Shown: piece after piece, positions 1-11,894 of the stretch
How positions within the stretch are numbered: position 1 is the first letter of the stretch
Layout: each line of letters begins with the position of its first letter
Source: Cristatella mucedo
Lineage: Eukaryota; Bryozoa; Phylactolaemata; Cristatellidae
NCBI GenBank assembly: GCA_009760855.2
Contig: WPIO01000007.1
Coordinates: 8,757,001-8,821,000 of the forward strand
DNA length: 64,000 nucleotides
Direction of reading: 5' to 3'
The notes under the pieces: model-generated
Seen by the model: only the letters and a program-made list of their open reading frames with translations
Told to the model about the DNA's origin: nothing
The model's database searches: none
Program-made: the position numbers and the translations under genes

Positions 1-429
1 TGGGTGCCACTCTGCTCAGGCACGTAGCTGTGACTGGTGAAGCTGATGCCACGAAGTGCAGCTAACGAACCTCAGAAGCTGCACCGATGCACTCAGGTAT
101 AGCAACAATAGCCGAGCCCGACACAAGTCAAGACTTCATGCTTTAATAAAAATTCAATGTTTTCAGATGTAGCTCCATATTTTCTCAGCACTAGAGGGCA
201 GCACCTGTCTGCAAATGGGCCTGAGGCACAACTGATTCATGATCTCTGTCCTCACTGGCATATGACGTACTGGTTCCTAATTACTTTAGCTCGGGAACAG
301 CTAATAAAGTCTAGAAACTGTCATAGTCCGGCTGATTTAGCATGCTAATATTTCACTGCCTTCTCTTTAAATTAATTTAATTGTATTATGACTTTTCCTT
401 AACAGCCTAAGAAAGCTAAATCTCTTTCT

Positions 430-626
430 GACACTTTACACCAGGTAAGGCGGTTGCTTTTCAGAACCTCGGTCCCGAGGTCGTGGGCTCGAATTTGTTT
501 TCATATGTCATTAATTATTCTCTTGCGATGGGCGATCCTTTACTGCCGATTGCAAGCGGTGGTGATAGCCGGAAAGGCTCTTCTGTTGCTATACGAAAGA
601 GGCTGTTAAATTAGCTAGTATTTTTT
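430..626 (+). mobile_element. S1 SINE, tRNA-headed, with internal insertion
   Basis: Head with GGTAAGGCGGTTGCTTTTCA, GAGGTCGTGGGCTCGAA (B box), then about 35 unrelated bases (493-527), then GATGGGCGATCCTTTA, GCGGTGGTGATAGCC and the end GTTAAATTAGCTAGTATTTT. Confidence 0.8.
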
Positions 627-664
627 ACATATACCTGAAAGGGAGTACGTCATTATATGCCCAA

Positions 665-1430
665 GGTCGGCACACATAAGCACAAAGTACAGATCACAAG
701 GACAAAGTGAATTCTATGAGATACGGTTGGGGTTTTAGCTTGTTTTTAAATTTCGCCAAATCAGGGACGTCTAGGCGTCAGTTGGCAGTAAGTTTCAGGC
801 TTTGGGCACGTATGCACTAAAGCACGGTCTCAATAGGATCTGGCGTCGGTAAGAGGAACTGCTAAGCGACTTGAGTCAAAAGAGGGGGAGGCAGCGATGC
901 GAAGCTTGATTGTGAATATTTTGGGTTGGTATTCTAGAGTCAGATGATGAAGAGACCTAAAATTGAGTAACACAATATTGAAGGTGATGTGCTGCTTAAT
1001 TGGAAGCCAGCGTAGGTCTAAAAGAACAGTTGCAATGTGGCAATTGTGATGTTAACAACAGACAAGCCTAGTGGTAGGGTTTGGAACCAACCGTAAGTTT
1101 TTGCACAGGCCGGTAGACCAGCAAGCAGTGAGCTGCAGAAGTCGAGACGGGATGTCACTCATGCTTGGGCCAATGTGGATGTAGTATCTCTATCTAAGCT
1201 AGCCCAAATTTTAGCAATGCTATGTAGCTGAAAGTAGGCAGACTTGACATGGGAACCGATGTGGTCGTCTACTGAAAGGTCACTTTGGAACAAGACACCT
1301 AGATTTCGTACAAGGCAAACAGGCAAGCACTCCATTCTCTTCATGCAGCGTTGACGTGTGACACGTAGCCTTATCAATGGATTGCACATCGACAAAATGC
1401 GTAACCTCATCCAGTTCGTAGCTAGAGTTG
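665..1430 (-). mobile_element. LINE fragment, family A/B-like, 5' and 3' truncated
   Basis: The minus strand carries the reverse transcriptase C-terminal region: LGVLFQSDLSVDDHI, then VKSAYFQLHSIAKI, in broken frames. Toward 665 it shows the LINE 3' untranslated words (RC of GCATAAGCACAAAGTAC). It lacks the hairpin and the ATT tail. Degraded. Confidence 0.75.
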
Positions 1431-2165
1431 GCAACAGTAATATGACTCATAGCACAGGCGCCTGCAGCAAGATGACAAATTAGCCAAGTAGCTTGAAGAG
1501 CATAAGAGCAAAAGTCCAGCACTCCAGCCGTTATTACAGTTGCATGCTGTAAGCAAGATACGAGCCATAGGCTCCACGATGGCTCTGGCTGGCATAGGAA
1601 GAACACTCTCTTGGCTCACTACGAGGTACCTGACACTTGCGCGTACCTGCATCCAGTTCCGTTTTCTTGCATGAAACCTCAACCTCTTGCTTCCCAAGCC
1701 ATACTTAAGATATACCGATTTCACTGCATGGAGCTTTAACCGTGGCCTGCACGTTATAAAGTACAGCACGACATGCTATGCAAGTTGTCTAGTTTTGCTT
1801 AAGCACTTCTCCTGAATTTGTCTAATTTTAGCAGTGGATTTTTCTTTTTCTGAAACCAAACTTTTGGCTGAGAGAGCAGATACTTCAGCTGTCAGAAAGT
1901 CAATTATAAGATCAGCACATGCCGCAATCTTGTCAAGATAAAAAGGCATGGTTCAATCAAATTAACCAATAATATGTTCAAAAGCAACGAGACAAGCACA
2001 GATGACTTATAAAGGTCATTATCAATAATCCTACTCCCGACATCAAATGTAACGAATGTACACATTCTTGAAATACAATATCTTGATTTTTAATTCAACA
2101 CAAGACTCTTGAAATACAATATTTTTCATATAAATCTCAGTTATTTCTTCTCTTACATCAAGTTA

Positions 2166-2320
2166 ATAATAATAATAACACATTTGATAGAGTACCCTCA
2201 GAGAACTCAATCTCCTTCTAAGCACTTTACATCAGCTGCAAAGGAAGCTCAATCGAATTCTTAGTGGTAGCATGCTCAATAAACAACAAGGCCCTGGTTA
2301 GAGATTTGTTCCTATTCTAC
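2166..2320 (-). mobile_element. LINE 3' tail, family A
   Basis: TAATAATAATAATA, then the reverse complement of the terminal hairpin with CCCTCAGAGAACT and TCTAAGCACTTTACA. Only the 3' end is present. Confidence 0.75.
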
Positions 2321-5108
2321 TGCTACACATTAAACAGTATCGATATTAATAATATAATATTTCATAGCACAGCATTTATAGCTAGTCCTTGCATACTGCA
2401 TGAACAAATACTGAAGAAATCAATGACTCAAGCTTGAATAAGAAGTCGCAAAAGCTGCACAAATTCACACAGCTATGGTGGCAATAGCAGAGTGAGGCAG
2501 TAATCAACAATGCCCATGTCTTAGGAACAAAACGTTATCCTTAACGTACGGCCGGATATTACACCAAGCCATAAGGTTACGGTTGTCTATGAACGAGCAC
2601 CAAATTCAAGTGTCCATCACTTCAGATGGCCATCTAATAGGCCTAAAACCCATAAATTAAGACACACGGCTCCTAGTAAGTATTGCTTAGGAACCGCTAA
2701 TCAAGTCAGCTACTCTCATAAACTCGCTGATTTATCATGCTAATCTCCCAGTGCTGGGTAGCTGGAGATGAACATTGATGCTATCGTGGGTGGCTATGCA
2801 ACTATTAAGCAGTTACATTTTTTGATCAACTTTGGTATCCTAATACTATGCATTACTAAAGTTCGGTTGTTCTGTAGCAGTGAACCTGCGTGCATTTACG
2901 GATGTATATTATTTAAGAAAGTAAAGCAGTATTGGAAAAGTCTTATAGTCGAGGGTAATTCAGTTTAATCATTTAGCATGCCGCACAAATAAGTCTCTAT
3001 TTTTATGTTGAATTGAAGGCTAATTCTATCTCTAATAAGAAAGGGCATGTGCTGGATTAGAAACACGACTCTTCACGGTACCAAATCCCGATCAAACAGC
3101 CCTAGGCTGTAGAGGCATGTGGCGTGGTAAGTTATGTAGAGAAAATCTTTTCAAGGTCGGTTCTGTGGTCCTGCAGCCCAGCTACACCTTCCTCTTTGGC
3201 ATATCTGCACGACTGACCATTATAAGAATGAATAAGAAAGGAACCAGAGCCCGTATTTGTGTTTGAGTTTATCCTCATCAAATGTTCACAGGATGCTGAG
3301 CAAGTATCGTTTTGCAACAGAAATAAAATTCTGCTGTGAGAATACATGAATTTTGCTAGACTACTGACAGTCATGTTCACGTTGTTCTATTAGTATCGCA
3401 CCATCTATACAAGAGCTCTATATATCGAAACAACGAGGTAAGTTAGGTGAAAGGCTACGCAACTCTCGGTAGTCGGACCTGGACACATCCATTCCTGGGG
3501 AAAAGACACCCAAATTCATCGATCCCGAAAGACTGACTGCTATTTTAACAACATTTTCACTAATTTTGCAATGCCTACTTACTGCTAGGATCAAAAGGCT
3601 CTTGGCGAATAAAATTCGAAGCCCATTGCTTGAGTGCAGCCTATCATGCAAAAACCAACCTGTTCATATTCTTCCACATTCCGAACATGCTAGGAAAAGA
3701 AATCGTGCAAAGGACTCGGCATTTGAAAGAAAAATTCAAGCAGCGGTGCTGAAATAGCAGTTTCTGAATGTCGTTGGGAAGTTCAAGGAAGCTGGCGAGT
3801 AATTTGATGAGCCCCTAAACATAACGATATAGAGCAACATTGCTATATGCTAATCTGGTCCGTCGTCACGTGATTGATCCCTCAGTCTTATAGGTGACTC
3901 CTGTTGGTTCATGTATAATAATGTGTTGTACCAATTTCCATGCGTCCTCTGAACCACCTACCCGAGACTCTGATGTCAAGATGTCACCACCGGCATTTAC
4001 GACAAGGACGGTGATCATTTATATTTTCTGGTACATTTTAACCTTCAGTGAGCATACATGCCCACTTAGTCTTGCTGTGGTGCAGGTAGTGCAAATCATT
4101 TCAAGACAATAGAAAATCCACATGTTCATGTTCTTATAGGGTGTACTTGATTCTGTGCAATAAAAAAGTGAACAGACCAAGAAAGAAAGCAGACTTAATG
4201 TGCATTTATTTTGTGTTTTTCTAATGGCCTACTTGGTATTTGACCATACCATATCTATACTCCATTCATAGCATACTCCTAATGGTCCCAACTGTCACCA
4301 TTGACAGAGCCATTTCTTGATTGGCATTGCAGGTTCAATACTGACAGCGCTTTTCATAATTGAGAGTCAGTAGCTAATTATTGTCCATGCTCAATGCTTC
4401 ACCTCACACACCAGTCCCTTATTACTGAAGCTTATTTTGGTCAACCCAGAGCTAGAGCAATTTGCTGGTAGTTTGAGTAGATGTTTGTTATCTGTAGGGC
4501 TGCTGGCACATGATACGTCGTAAGTGTTCTCACCATACCTGAATTTTTTTTAAGCACAGTAAGTTGCTATGAAAATCAGAAAGGCAGTAGTCATCCATGG
4601 CTGCAGATTTTTATGAAGCTGCTGGCCTAGCCAGCAGATGAAGAACACTGTAGTTTCTAGGCTGAAATTTGGTCTCGGTAGCCTCGGTCTATGTTGATGA
4701 TTAGCAGACCGACAGTGACATGTCATTCAGGGCTAAAGGCAGGAGCTTACTGTGTTTTTATTCATATTTTGTCATAAAAAGCATACTTGGCTAAAATATG
4801 CAGAGGTACACGCCTGTGTACGTATCTGCATGCAAGCTGTGGCCGTATTAACTTGATTCTAACAGAAAGCTTGCGATATGACTGATCATGTTGCATTGTA
4901 CAGGCAAAAAGCCAACGGAAATTGATGCCTTGATGTTCCCAGCAGTGACTTTCGAATAAGCCTTTCCTCATTGACCATGATGAAGGCATGATACACGAGT
5001 AGGGGCTACACTCGACTTCTGCACGAGCACGCGTGCCTGCGAGGCAGCCGTGCTTGCTATAGGTATCTTGGCAGTATTTGAACTTTATCTCTAGTGCATT
5101 TGTTACAG

Positions 5109-5179
5109 GCAGGCTGGACCGAGAAAGTTAGATCGTGCACATGACGGATGCATTAGCGCTGCCGAGTTCAGCAGAGATG
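5109..5179 (+). CDS. WDR88: WDR88-like exon a
   Basis: The acceptor TTGTTACAG precedes 5109 and the donor GTATGTAAG follows 5179. The only open frame reads RAHDGCISAAEFSRD and ends one base into a Gly codon, which the next exon completes. An alternative acceptor four bases downstream (start 5113) would also keep the frame. Confidence 0.7.
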
Positions 5180-6933
5180 GTATGTAAGATCCGCTTGCAG
5201 AACTGCTGTTGCAAGGTTTCATGTAAATGCTATCGGCCCTAAAGTGCTACCTAAAGTGCTGAATAACCCTCGGGTTGGGTTTCGTACTGCAGCTGCACCG
5301 TTCTCATTCTGCAGCTGTCTTGTTTGATAGGCTCACTTTTAATTTCTGCTTCATACGACAAGTCAATAGCTATATGGGATGCGGACGAGTATGTGCTCAA
5401 ATTGAAGCTCCAGGTATGTAAAGAGTGCACAAATGAGCGCCGCCACAAATTAGCACCGCCAATGAAAAGACAACGGCGAATAAATGTGCGTGAGCATGCA
5501 GTAGTATCCGCACGAGAATCCAGTCTTTCATGCACACATGCACCCATTGACCCTTTCCCACTCTCTTAATAGTTCTGTGCGTACATAACGATGATCGGCG
5601 CTGTTTTAATGCCACTAAGGAACCCCTGAAGCTGTGGTCCACACTGGTGTTGGTCTTTACAGGGTCACCAGGACTGGGTGACAGACGTGCACATCAGCAA
5701 TGACGGCAGCTGGTTGCTCACTTCATCCAAAGTAAGCTCAGAGGTTTTGCTAAGTTTACTTGCCTTGCTGTGATGCTCTGAGTACCCGCAGAGGTTTCAC
5801 CATAGTGAGCATAATAGAAAGCCTCCATGAATTGTAATTAGAGAAAGGGGCGCTGCTAACTCTGCACTTTTTTAAACTATAATTTTTGATTGTCAGTTTG
5901 TAGAGATACTAGTGAAGTTGCTTGTAGTACAGATAGAATTCTTATAATAACAAGTTAACATAGTCTGATAGCAAACCATAAACGTTGCATTTTTTGTCAA
6001 TCCATCTTACACCGCAAGAAGGCTCACAAATCTGCTGAAGTTTCGTAATAAAGCATTTTTTGGGTTGCAGACACCGGAATCCCAGTTTATCTATACACAC
6101 TTCAACACGCATAAACCCAGAAGTAATGCTCATCAAAAATGTTAAAATACTGTGAAGCTGCGTCAGAAGTCTGTCTTCTTTTGTCTTTCTGTCGTCTTCT
6201 TGAAGTCTGCTTCGTTCTTACTTTTCAACTTCTCACTTTTACTTTCAGACTCCCTACAGCTTGTGGATTCAAATTCTTGTAAAAGTTCTGCGTTGAAAAA
6301 AGCCAGCCTACCACGCATTAAATTTGAAAAGAAAATAACTATCGAGATTTAGCATGAATTTAAATTTCACATTAAATGCAGTCCAGCGTAGAAAGTACTG
6401 GTTTATGAGTTCTGTATTTTCGCTTTATTGAGCTATTTGGATAACTGTAGCTCACTATCGATTTCTTTGCCTTTTCTGCGTTGCCCTAGGATAAAACGCT
6501 AAGATTATGGAACATAAAAGAAAGCGATAAGATTCCCGTCGTTGTTGAAAACACAAAGAACACTGGAAACAAAATGGCCAATGTAAGTAAAGCTTTTCTT
6601 ACTGAATTGCACCATGTCTAATCAGTTCAGAAAGGAATGCATACCGGGCTAAAGACTTTTTGTTCCCCGAGACTTTTTTACAGCAGCGTTCTTTAAAAGA
6701 GCGCCGCCGGCGTCAGGTAGATTGGGATTCTTTTGCAGTGCGTAAGCTGCGAAAAGCCATTTCCCGTCACCATGCTCGACGATTCGAAAGGGCCTGGTAT
6801 TACGGTTTGTGTTTTCTGTCGTCTGCAAAGCAGACCAACAATTTGGTCAATCGTGGAGAACGTGCTTCCCGCAGACGCCGACTTGGAGGATGGCGGCGAG
6901 GACGAAGACTCGGCTGAGAAGCGTGCGACTTAG
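5109..6933 (+). CDS. WDR88: WDR88-like WD40 protein, 3' part of gene (5 exons)
   Basis: Five exons join in one frame: 5109-5179, 5331-5413, 5663-5731, 6490-6582 and 6739-6933. They give about 169 residues plus a TAG stop. What is seen: one WD repeat (AHDGCISAAEFSRDG, then ASYDKSIAIWD), the start of the next (GHQDWVTDVHISNDGSW) completed by DKTLRLWNIKESDKIP, then a tail with CVSC and CVFC pairs and an acidic end. From recall of human WDR88, the order GH-DWV-DV-IS, DRTMRLWNIEE-D-IP and a CERC/CVFC tail matches closely, so this is the C-terminal part of an orthologue. WD40 repeats form a beta-propeller used for protein binding; no molecular function is established that I know of. The N-terminal repeats are not found between 1 and 5108 and probably lie upstream of the window. 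Symbol by homology. Confidence 0.8.
5331..5413 (+). CDS. WDR88: WDR88-like exon b
   Basis: It follows the acceptor TTTGATAG and ends CTCCAG before GTATGTAAAG. It encodes SLLISASYDKSIAIWDADEY and onward, a complete WD blade core with the S-YDKSIAIWD signature. It enters with two bases completing the split Gly codon and ends in phase 0. Confidence 0.85.
5663..5731 (+). CDS. WDR88: WDR88-like exon c
   Basis: 23 codons in phase 0 between GGTCTTTACAG and GTAAGCTC. It encodes GHQDWVTDVHISNDGSW followed by LLTSSK. The GH dipeptide starts the last WD repeat. Confidence 0.85.
6490..6582 (+). CDS. WDR88: WDR88-like exon d
   Basis: 31 codons in phase 0 between the acceptor TTGCCCTAG and the donor GTAAGTAAAG. 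It begins DKTLRLWNIKESDKIPVVV, completing the WD repeat opened in the previous exon. This is the segment most diagnostic of WDR88. Confidence 0.85.
6739..6933 (+). CDS. WDR88: WDR88-like terminal exon
   Basis: It follows TTCTTTTGCAG and ends at TAG 6931-6933. It encodes CVSCEKPFPV, then ITVCVFCRLQ, then an acidic tail (DADLEDGGEDEDSAEK). The two C-x2-C pairs are spaced like a small zinc-binding tail, as in the C-terminus of human WDR88. No AATAAA is visible before the LINE at 7801; the nearest variant is ATTAAA at 7670. Confidence 0.8.
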   Translation, partial: CVSCEKPFPVTMLDDSKGPGITVCVFCRLQSRPTIWSIVENVLPADADLEDGGEDEDSAEKRAT

Positions 6934-7800
6934 ACGCTTAGGGTGCGGGGGCGGGGTGGCAGCACTGGCGCACTCTCGAGTCTAAAGCAGCCTCGCAGCG
7001 ACGCACAGCGGACCCATAGCGATGCACGACTAATGCCGCAAACGTTCACTGCGACGCTTGCTGCTTTAGCGTCGTTTCGACCCGTGCGCTTTCGCGCTAC
7101 TCTGCGAGCGGACATTGTTTGCCCTTATTTTCTAGGGCTCAATATATTGGCTCGTTGAAAAAGCTTGCTTGAAGTACACTCGTCCGTCCTTAAAGAATTG
7201 CTGTCGCTACCTGTAGCGTGTCGCTATTCATTCAGTGAACTTGTGCTCATTAAGCAGAGCCGAGTTTAGCTTGAAGTTGTGCAGCTATCGAAAATGGAGA
7301 GCCATCATCATCGAAGAAATCTGAATATATGCTCACCTCCTCGAATGACTAGCGGAAAAGTACGATAACGCCAGCAGGATTAACTGCACCTGCTGAAATA
7401 ACCGCTGCACTTCAATGCTAATGATCAGCCGTAACGGGCGGCTCCTTACGTAGCTCATTGTCTTTGATGGGCAATTTGCGACCATGCGTTATTAATCTCT
7501 CGAGAGCACACAAGTAGGCACACGATAGCTGCAAACATAATTTGTAATGCATATTCTACTTAGTCATATTTAATTTATAATAATGTTATTAGTAGTATCA
7601 TATTTATTTCGGAAAATTGCTAAGAATTAATAGTTTACCCGCGTTTTAGTGCTGGCACTTACAAAATCAATTAAACGCTCTTCCGAATTGAACAACTAGA
7701 AAACGGCCTAGCCCAGAAATTTAACGCAAATGGCACCCAAGAGTTAGAAAAAGTACAATTGAGTAAGAAAATATTTGCTTAACCACTCTGGCTACCAGGG

Positions 7801-9165
7801 TTAATAATAATAATAATAATAATAATTCACTTGATAAAGCGCCCTCAGAGAACTTAATCTCTCTCTAGGCGCTTTACATTTGCTGTAAAGTGAAATGCAA
7901 TTGAATGGTAAGTAAAATCATGCTTGAAAAACAAACAAAATGAATAATATGGTTAGGGGTGACATGCACAGGGTCAGCATGCAAATGTGGTTAGTGGCAG
8001 CATGCACAGTGTCAGCACGCATAAGCACATCAAGGACGAATCACAGGGACCCACTAAATGCTGTCCTAAATAGGTGTGTTTTTAGGTTCCTTTTAAATGT
8101 GGTCAGGTCGGGGGATGTTCTGACGCAGGTCGGGAGGGAGTTCCAGGCTTTGGGAGCATATGAACTAAATGCACGGTCTCCAAAGGATTTAAGGTTTGTA
8201 CGAGGTATTTCTAGACTGTTGGATTCCGAAAAGCGGGTGGTACGATGCTTGGCATGATGGGGTAGTATATCTGACAGATAGGCTGGAGCCATATAATGAA
8301 GGGACCTAAAAGTGAGCGACAAAACCTTGAAGTCAATCCGTTGCTTGACTGGTAGCCAGTGCAGGTCGGCGAGAAGTGGAGTAATGTGGCAACTGCGACG
8401 CTCACGACAGACAAGCCTAGCTGCAGAGTTTTGCACCAGCTGCAATCGCCTGATCGCACATGCTGGTAGGCCAGTAAGCAGCGAGTTGCAGAAGTCGAGA
8501 CGGGATGTCACGAATGCATGGACCAACTTAGATGTGGTATCTTTATCTAAACAAGCCCGAATTTTAGCAATGTTATGAAGCTGAAAATTGGCAGATTTGA
8601 CTGTGGAGCTGATATGGTCGTCTAAGGAGAGGTCGCTTTGGAATATGACAGCTACATTTCGAGCTGATTCAACAGGAGATATGCTGGCAGAGCCAATTTT
8701 GAGAGTCAGCCTTTCCAATCTCTGGATCACACTGGGTTTGCCCATAACTAGTAAGTTAGTTTTATCATCGTTAAGTTTTAGAAAATTTGATGCCATCCAT
8801 GTGCGGATGTCATCAATGCATGCAGCTAGTGAGTTGAGAGAATTTGAGGTGCTCGAAGGCTGGGAGGGATCAAAGCAAATGTACAGCTGAGTGTCATCCG
8901 CATAGAAGTGAAAGCCTAGATTGTGCTTGGCAATCACATCAGCAAGAGGCAGAGTATAAACCGTGAAAAGAACCGGACCTAGCACTGAGCCCTGAGGTAC
9001 TCCATATTTCAGAGGTACTTCAGATGATCTTTGTCCATTCACGTCAATACTCTGGAGTCTCCCACTGAGATAGGACCTGAACCACTGCAGAGCAGGGTTA
9101 TTATCGAATGCTCTCCACTTAGGAAGCAGCATAACGAACGCTGTTATGGAGGCACACACAAATGC
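7801..9165 (-). mobile_element. LINE family A, 5'-truncated copy with long RT frame
   Basis: The element reads leftward, ending in (ATT)n at 7801-7827 after the terminal hairpin, and is truncated inside the reverse transcriptase at about 9165. It shares private variants with the copy at 9957-11067 in opposite orientation. An antisense S1 SINE abuts its truncated end. Confidence 0.92.
8041..9159 (-). pseudogene. LINE reverse transcriptase, C-terminal 372 codons (truncated)
   Basis: An open frame without stops. It shows [10 protein letters not shown] (about residues 23-32), [13 protein letters not shown] (53-65), the catalytic YADD (86-89), [18 protein letters not shown], then the C-terminal domain ending [20 protein letters not shown]. 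These motifs and the hairpin-plus-ATT tail place it in the L2/CR1 group of non-LTR retrotransposons. The endonuclease and the N-terminal RT with the first catalytic Asp are absent, so it cannot be autonomous. The apparent start codon is not meaningful. Confidence 0.85.
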
Positions 9166-9201
9166 GAAGATTTCATTGGCTATTAGGAAACGAAGTAAAT
9201 G

Positions 9202-9330
9202 TTGGTTGATTCAACAGTGTCGTTTACGTAGCGACAAAAGAGCCGTTACGGCTATATCCCAATCTATATGCAGAATCGCCAACTTCGGGACTCGAACACA
9301 CGACCCTGGGCCGTGAAGGGAATCTTATCC
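9202..9330 (-). mobile_element. S1 SINE, antisense, partial
   Basis: GTAGCGACAAAAGAGCCGTT, then GGGACTCGAACACACGACCC (B box, reverse complement). Lies next to the truncated end of the LINE at 7801-9165. Confidence 0.75.
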
Positions 9331-9956
9331 CTAGTAATTCATTCAAAGATTATAAAAGCAAAAGGCCCATTCACCATTGATTTTAGGAAGATGATTCAGA
9401 GAAGGGACTTAAAGGTTGGAACCAAAGAACGGCTTACGCCGTTAGAGTAACTAGACGGCTACACGGAGAAATAAACCAGGTATCGGTGCACTCAATTCAC
9501 TCTAGAAATTAATTATTCGCTGGCAAGTTGAGATTTCCGAATATCCTGGAACAGTGCACGACTATATTAGCATCGGATACCAAGTGCTGACACAAATATT
9601 CTTGCTTGAAAGATCATCTGCATTTCTATGCACTCGCTGGCAAAAGGTCTTTCTATACGATGCTAGCCCTCAAAAACCCAAAAGAAATCTCAAATGTGAA
9701 AAGCCTAAAAAAGTGTAATGCCATTTGAGCCCGTCTAGTTGAGTGCAAGCGTAGCTCGCTAGATCTACTTTTGCTTGCTGCCAAAAGGGAAAGTGCGTCT
9801 CTTTACGAAGGGACCGAAAAGTGAGTAGCTGGCCTTATTTATGGGGCTATTACTTATTCGAGTAATGGCAGTCACGAGAGGAAGACATTGGCCTTCAACG
9901 CGGCGTATCGGGGAAATCTCAGATAGCAAGATGCAAAAACGTGCCTTCTGTCCACG

Positions 9957-11067
9957 GCATTGCCGTTCTATGCGGATGATACTCAGTTGTACCTTTGCTT
10001 TGTTCCCTCCCAGCCTTCGAGCACCTCAAATTCTCTCAACTCACTAGCTGCATGCATTGATGACATCCGCACATGGCAGTATATTTTCTAAAACTAAACG
10101 ATGATAAAACTAACTTACTTGTTATGGGAAAACCCAGTGTGATCCAGAGATTGGAAAGGCTGACTCTCAAAATTGGCTCTGCCAGCATATCTCCTGTTGA
10201 ATCAGCTCGAAATGTAGCTGTCATATTCCAAAGCGACCTCTCCTTAGACGACCATATCAGCTCCACAGTCAAATCTGCCTATTTTCAGCTTTATAACATT
10301 GCTAAAATTCGGGCTTGTTTAGATAAAGATACCACATCTAAGTTGGTCCATGCATTCGTGACATCCCGTCTCGACTTCTGCAACTCACTGCTTACTGGCC
10401 TACCAGCATGTGCGATCAGGCGATTGCAGCTGGTGCAAAGCTCTGCAGCTAGGCTTGTCTGTCGTGAGCGTCGCAGTTGCCACATTACTCCACTTCTCGC
10501 CGACCTGCACTGGCTACCAGTCAAGCAACGGATTGACTTCAAGGTTTTGTCGCTCACTTTTAGGTCCCTTCATTATATGGCTCCAGCCTATCTGTCAGAT
10601 ATACTACCCCATCATGCCAAGCATCGTACCACCCGCTTTTCGGAATCCAACAGTCTAGAAATACCTCGTACAAACCTTAAATCCTTTGGAGACCGTGCAT
10701 TTAGTTCATATGCTCCCAAAGCCTGGAACTCCCTCCCGACCTGCGTCAGAACATCCCCCGACCTGACCACATTTAAAAGGAACTTAAAAACACACCTATT
10801 TAGGACAGCATTTAGCGGGTCCCTGTGATTCGTCCTTGATGTGCTTATGCGTGCTGACACTGTGCATGCTGCCACTAACCACATTTGCATGCTGACCCTG
10901 TGCATGTCACCCCTAACCATATTATTCATTTTGTTTGTTTTTCAAGCATGATTTTACTTACCATTCAATTGCATTTCACTTTACAGCAAATGTAAAGCGC
11001 CTAGAGAGAGATTAAGTTCTCTGAGGGCGCTTTATCAAGTGAATTATTATTATTATTATTATTATTG
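9957..11067 (+). mobile_element. LINE family A, 5'-truncated copy, inverted relative to 7801-9165
   Basis: It begins inside the RT just before the TTCTATGCGGATGAT (YADD) codons. It has a small deletion near 10074 replacing the WMASN codons, and it ends with the hairpin and (ATT)n at 11041-11067. By eye it is nearly identical to the opposite copy from about 10085 onward. Confidence 0.92.
10073..10828 (+). pseudogene. LINE reverse transcriptase C-terminal domain (251 codons)
   Basis: Runs [18 protein letters not shown] through [18 protein letters not shown] to [19 protein letters not shown], then stop. It lacks the RT palm upstream of motif D because of truncation and the local deletion, so it is non-functional on its own. 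It is close to the same segment of the 8041-9159 frame. Confidence 0.85.
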
Positions 11068-11469
11068 CCTAGCAAAGACGTACTTGACATTGAGCTATAT
11101 CACCCAGGCATCCTGTGCAGCTCAGACGTGCTAGATAAACTATCCTCCCTCTTCTGATTGGCTAGCACATCGCTTCCATTCCCCACGGGCGGCGTCCGAT
11201 GCGAAATGTAGCCCGAAGTTGAGAGGATCGTCTGGCCTGCAGTGACATGCCTGCTAGTGGTTTGGATTTGGCGGCACGACGTCCTGGGTTAAGGGTCATG
11301 GGGCCTTCAATTTTTTAGTTCAGCAGCAGCCGATATTAAGCACCTCACTGGCATCGCAGGATTGAAAGAGCCGTGCAATATACGCAGCGACCTTTTTGTT
11401 TCCCAGTTGAAAGCAGCTAGGCCAAGTTTGGCCAACGCCCAACCGACGAGATTGTGCTTCAATCGTTGA

Positions 11470-11536
11470 ATCATATGCTTAGAAAGAGATTAAGTTTTCT
11501 GAGGGCGCTATAAAAATGTGTTATTATTATTATTAA
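11470..11536 (+). repeat. Solo LINE 3' end
   Basis: GCTTAGAAAGAGATTAAG, then TCTGAGGGCGCTATAAA, then (TTA)n. Only the terminal hairpin remains. Confidence 0.7.
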
Positions 11537-11894
11537 AAAAGGAAGGCATTAAATAGGCCGTGTTTAGGGTCTAAGCCATAGGGTCGTACGTGTATATTGG
11601 CAGATGCGCGAAAATAAACCTAAATTATTTACTAGCAACAATAAGGGTGGTTCACTCTAAAATGAACTTAAGCTCAAGTATGATTCGCCAAGAGCAAATT
11701 ATTTAGCTCTGCGATGAGACGGCAGAAGAGCAAATGTCTATACTTGGAGCTGATACATTGATCCAAATTTTAATATTAATTCATAGCCATATAATTAAAT
11801 TTCAAGCAATATGTCAGAAAACCGTTGATGCAAGTGAAGACAGAAATTAAATAAACGTCTTATGAGAAGCGCTATGACTGTCAACCAATAGTTA

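Larger units (their letters stand above)
1..5108. other. Repeat-poor flank, probably WDR88 intron
   Basis: Besides an S1 SINE (430-626), a LINE fragment (665-1430) and a LINE tail (2166-2320), I see no gene. The short open frames between 2700 and 4990 show no WD signature and no recognisable motif. No tryptophan-aspartate WD core codons were found on the + strand here, so the upstream WDR88 exons should lie outside the window. Confidence 0.5.

Noticed and set aside
4762-4989. Antisense frame upstream of the WDR88 exons
   Set aside because: No motif and on the strand opposite to the gene; no evidence that it is coding.
6943-7158. Open frame just after the WDR88 stop
   Set aside because: No conserved motif; it lies in the likely 3' UTR and is GC-biased.
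8588-8890. Sense-strand frames across the LINE at 7801-9165
   Set aside because: They are shadows of the antisense reverse transcriptase.
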